Of a DNA stretch of 7,832 nucleotides, positions 7,381 through 7,832 are shown piece after piece; the stretch's first letter is position 1; each line of letters starts with the position of its first letter. Where the stretch lies: the NCBI GenBank assembly GCA_022710245.1, contig JAKLHH010000321.1, forward strand, positions 1 to 7,832. The letters are read 5' to 3'. This DNA comes from Myxococcota bacterium (GTDB lineage: Bacteria > Myxococcota > Polyangia > GCA-2747355 > JAKLHH01). A model generated the notes under the pieces. It was not told the DNA's origin. It did no database searches and saw nothing but the letters and a program-made list of their open reading frames with translations. A program made the translations under genes and the position numbers.

Positions 7381-7542
7381 GCCGAGATCGCGCGCAGTGC
7401 CGAGATCGCGCGCAGTGCCGAGATCGCGCGCAGTGCCGAGATCGCGCGCAGTGCCGACTTCGCGTGCAGTGCCGAGGTCGCGCGCAGTGCCGAGGTCGCG
7501 CGCAGTGCCGACTTCGCGTGCAGTGCCGACTTGGGCCCCAGT
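7381..7542 (+). repeat. Tandem array of nine 18-bp units, copy 1
   Basis: Nine contiguous 18-nt units follow the frame GCCGANNTNGNNNNCAGT without spacers. Four types occur: A gccgagatcgcgcgcagt, B gccgaggtcgcgcgcagt, C gccgacttcgcgtgcagt and D gccgacttgggccccagt. The order is A A A A C B B C D. Types A and B differ by one base. There are no unique spacers, so this is not a CRISPR array. The unit length is a multiple of three, which keeps all frames open, but nothing supports translation. Confidence 0.97.
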
Positions 7543-7551
7543 GCGCGGCAC

Positions 7552-7593
7552 TGACCCCGAACTCGGCACCGCCACTGACCCCGAAGTCTGCAC
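7552..7593 (-). repeat. Two diverged 18-bp units in inverted orientation
   Basis: Read on the minus strand, 7569-7552 is gtgccgagttcggggtca and 7593-7576 is gtgcagacttcggggtca. Both match the phase of the plus-strand units (GTGCCGA-NN-T-N-G-NNNN-CA), especially type D read as gtgccgacttgggcccca. They sit head-to-head with array 1, so unit 9 and the first inverted unit can pair imperfectly across a short gap. Confidence 0.7.
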
Positions 7594-7684
7594 TCCCAGC
7601 TCCCGTCGGCGGCTCGCCCGATCGCCGTCTTCGTCCACCGCGTCGAGAAGGGCGGGTCTCCCGCACCCGCGAGGACAGTATCGC

Positions 7685-7699
7685 GGCCCGCGACGGGCC
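7685..7699. repeat. Small perfect hairpin between the two repeat elements
   Basis: ggcccg (7685-7690) and cgggcc (7694-7699) form a perfect 6-bp stem with a 3-nt CGA loop. It lies about 350 nt past the end of the ImpE-like gene and has no T-run, so a terminator role is not supported. Confidence 0.4.
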
Positions 7700-7714
7700 C
7701 GACGGCTGCGTCTC

Positions 7715-7731
7715 ACCACCGAGGAGCGCCA
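7715..7731 (+). repeat. Conserved left flank of repeat element, copy 2
   Basis: Identical over 17 nt to 7338-7354 and followed, after 28 nt of related but diverged sequence, by the second 18-bp array. Confidence 0.8.
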
Positions 7732-7759
7732 ACCCGCGCCGAGGTGCATCACGTCGAGC

Positions 7760-7831
7760 GCCGAGATCGCGCGCAGTGCCGAGGTCGCGCGCAGTGCCGA
7801 CTTCGCGTGCAGTGCCGACTTGGGCCCCAGT
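7760..7831 (+). repeat. Tandem array of four 18-bp units, copy 2 (reaches the window end)
   Basis: Four contiguous units in the order A B C D, using exactly the types found in array 1. The final B-C-D block plus one base (7778-7832) is identical to 7489-7543 over 55 nt, and the match extends to 73 nt with one mismatch. Whether inverted units follow, as they do after array 1, cannot be seen because the window ends. Confidence 0.95.
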
Positions 7832-7832
7832 G

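Larger units (their letters stand above)
7336..7832. other. Gene-free region carrying two copies of a repetitive element
   Basis: No believable gene is present; open frames here run through tandem repeats or are antisense extensions over the ImpE-like gene. The region starts immediately after that gene's stop codon. It holds element copy 1 (left flank 7338-7380, 18-bp array 7381-7542, inverted units 7552-7593), a unique spacer (7594-7714) with a small hairpin, and element copy 2 (left flank 7715-7759, array 7760-7831), which is cut by the window end. No terminator with a T-run is visible for the ImpE-like gene. Confidence 0.75.

Noticed and set aside
7381..7542. Plasmid iterons or a replication origin
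   Set aside because: Tandem 18-bp direct repeats superficially resemble iterons, but there is no rep gene, AT-rich unwinding segment or DnaA box nearby.
6331..7752. A minus-strand open frame of 473 codons with GTARDL hexapeptide repeats
   Set aside because: It runs antisense over the whole ImpE-like gene and through the 18-bp repeats. The hexapeptide periodicity follows from the 18-nt unit length, and no ribosome binding site or domain supports it.
7381..7831. A CRISPR array
   Set aside because: Units are contiguous 18-mers with no unique spacers, and no cas gene is present.

Overview
The window is very GC-rich DNA (roughly 70% by eye). Its long reading frames almost never use codons ending in A or T, which leaves long antisense frames open. 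A large alpha-2-macroglobulin, an ImpE/TagJ-type protein outside any visible type VI cluster, and GC-rich intergenic repeats would fit a myxobacterium-like (Myxococcota) chromosome. That assignment is inference; no rRNA, tRNA or taxonomic marker gene is present.

Layout, left to right. Positions 1-168 are a non-coding tail downstream of the first gene. They hold a perfect 10-bp inverted repeat (15-24/54-63) and a second GC-rich dyad (71-98). Positions 169-6276, minus strand, hold one intact gene of about 2035 codons for a bacterial alpha-2-macroglobulin. This is a cell-envelope protease trap with an intact CTEQ thioester motif, a single N-terminal membrane anchor, a Pro/Gln/Glu-rich N-terminal tail and a Ser/Asp/Gly-rich insert near the C-terminus. 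Positions 6277-6468 are a divergent intergenic region that should carry the promoters of both flanking genes. Positions 6469-7335, plus strand, encode a 288-residue ImpE/TagJ-family protein. Positions 7336-7832 have no gene. They carry two copies of a repetitive element with a conserved 17-bp left flank followed by tandem 18-bp units (nine units at 7381-7542, four at 7760-7831). After the first array come two diverged units in inverted orientation.

How the genes relate: the two genes are transcribed divergently and share a 192-bp spacer, so co-regulation is possible but nothing in the sequence proves it. The macroglobulin probably guards the periplasm against foreign proteases. ImpE/TagJ proteins are known as accessory factors of type VI secretion sheaths, but no other type VI gene is visible here. 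The features most worth a second look are the 18-bp repeat element, the unusual membrane-anchored architecture of the macroglobulin, and the isolated ImpE-like gene next to it.
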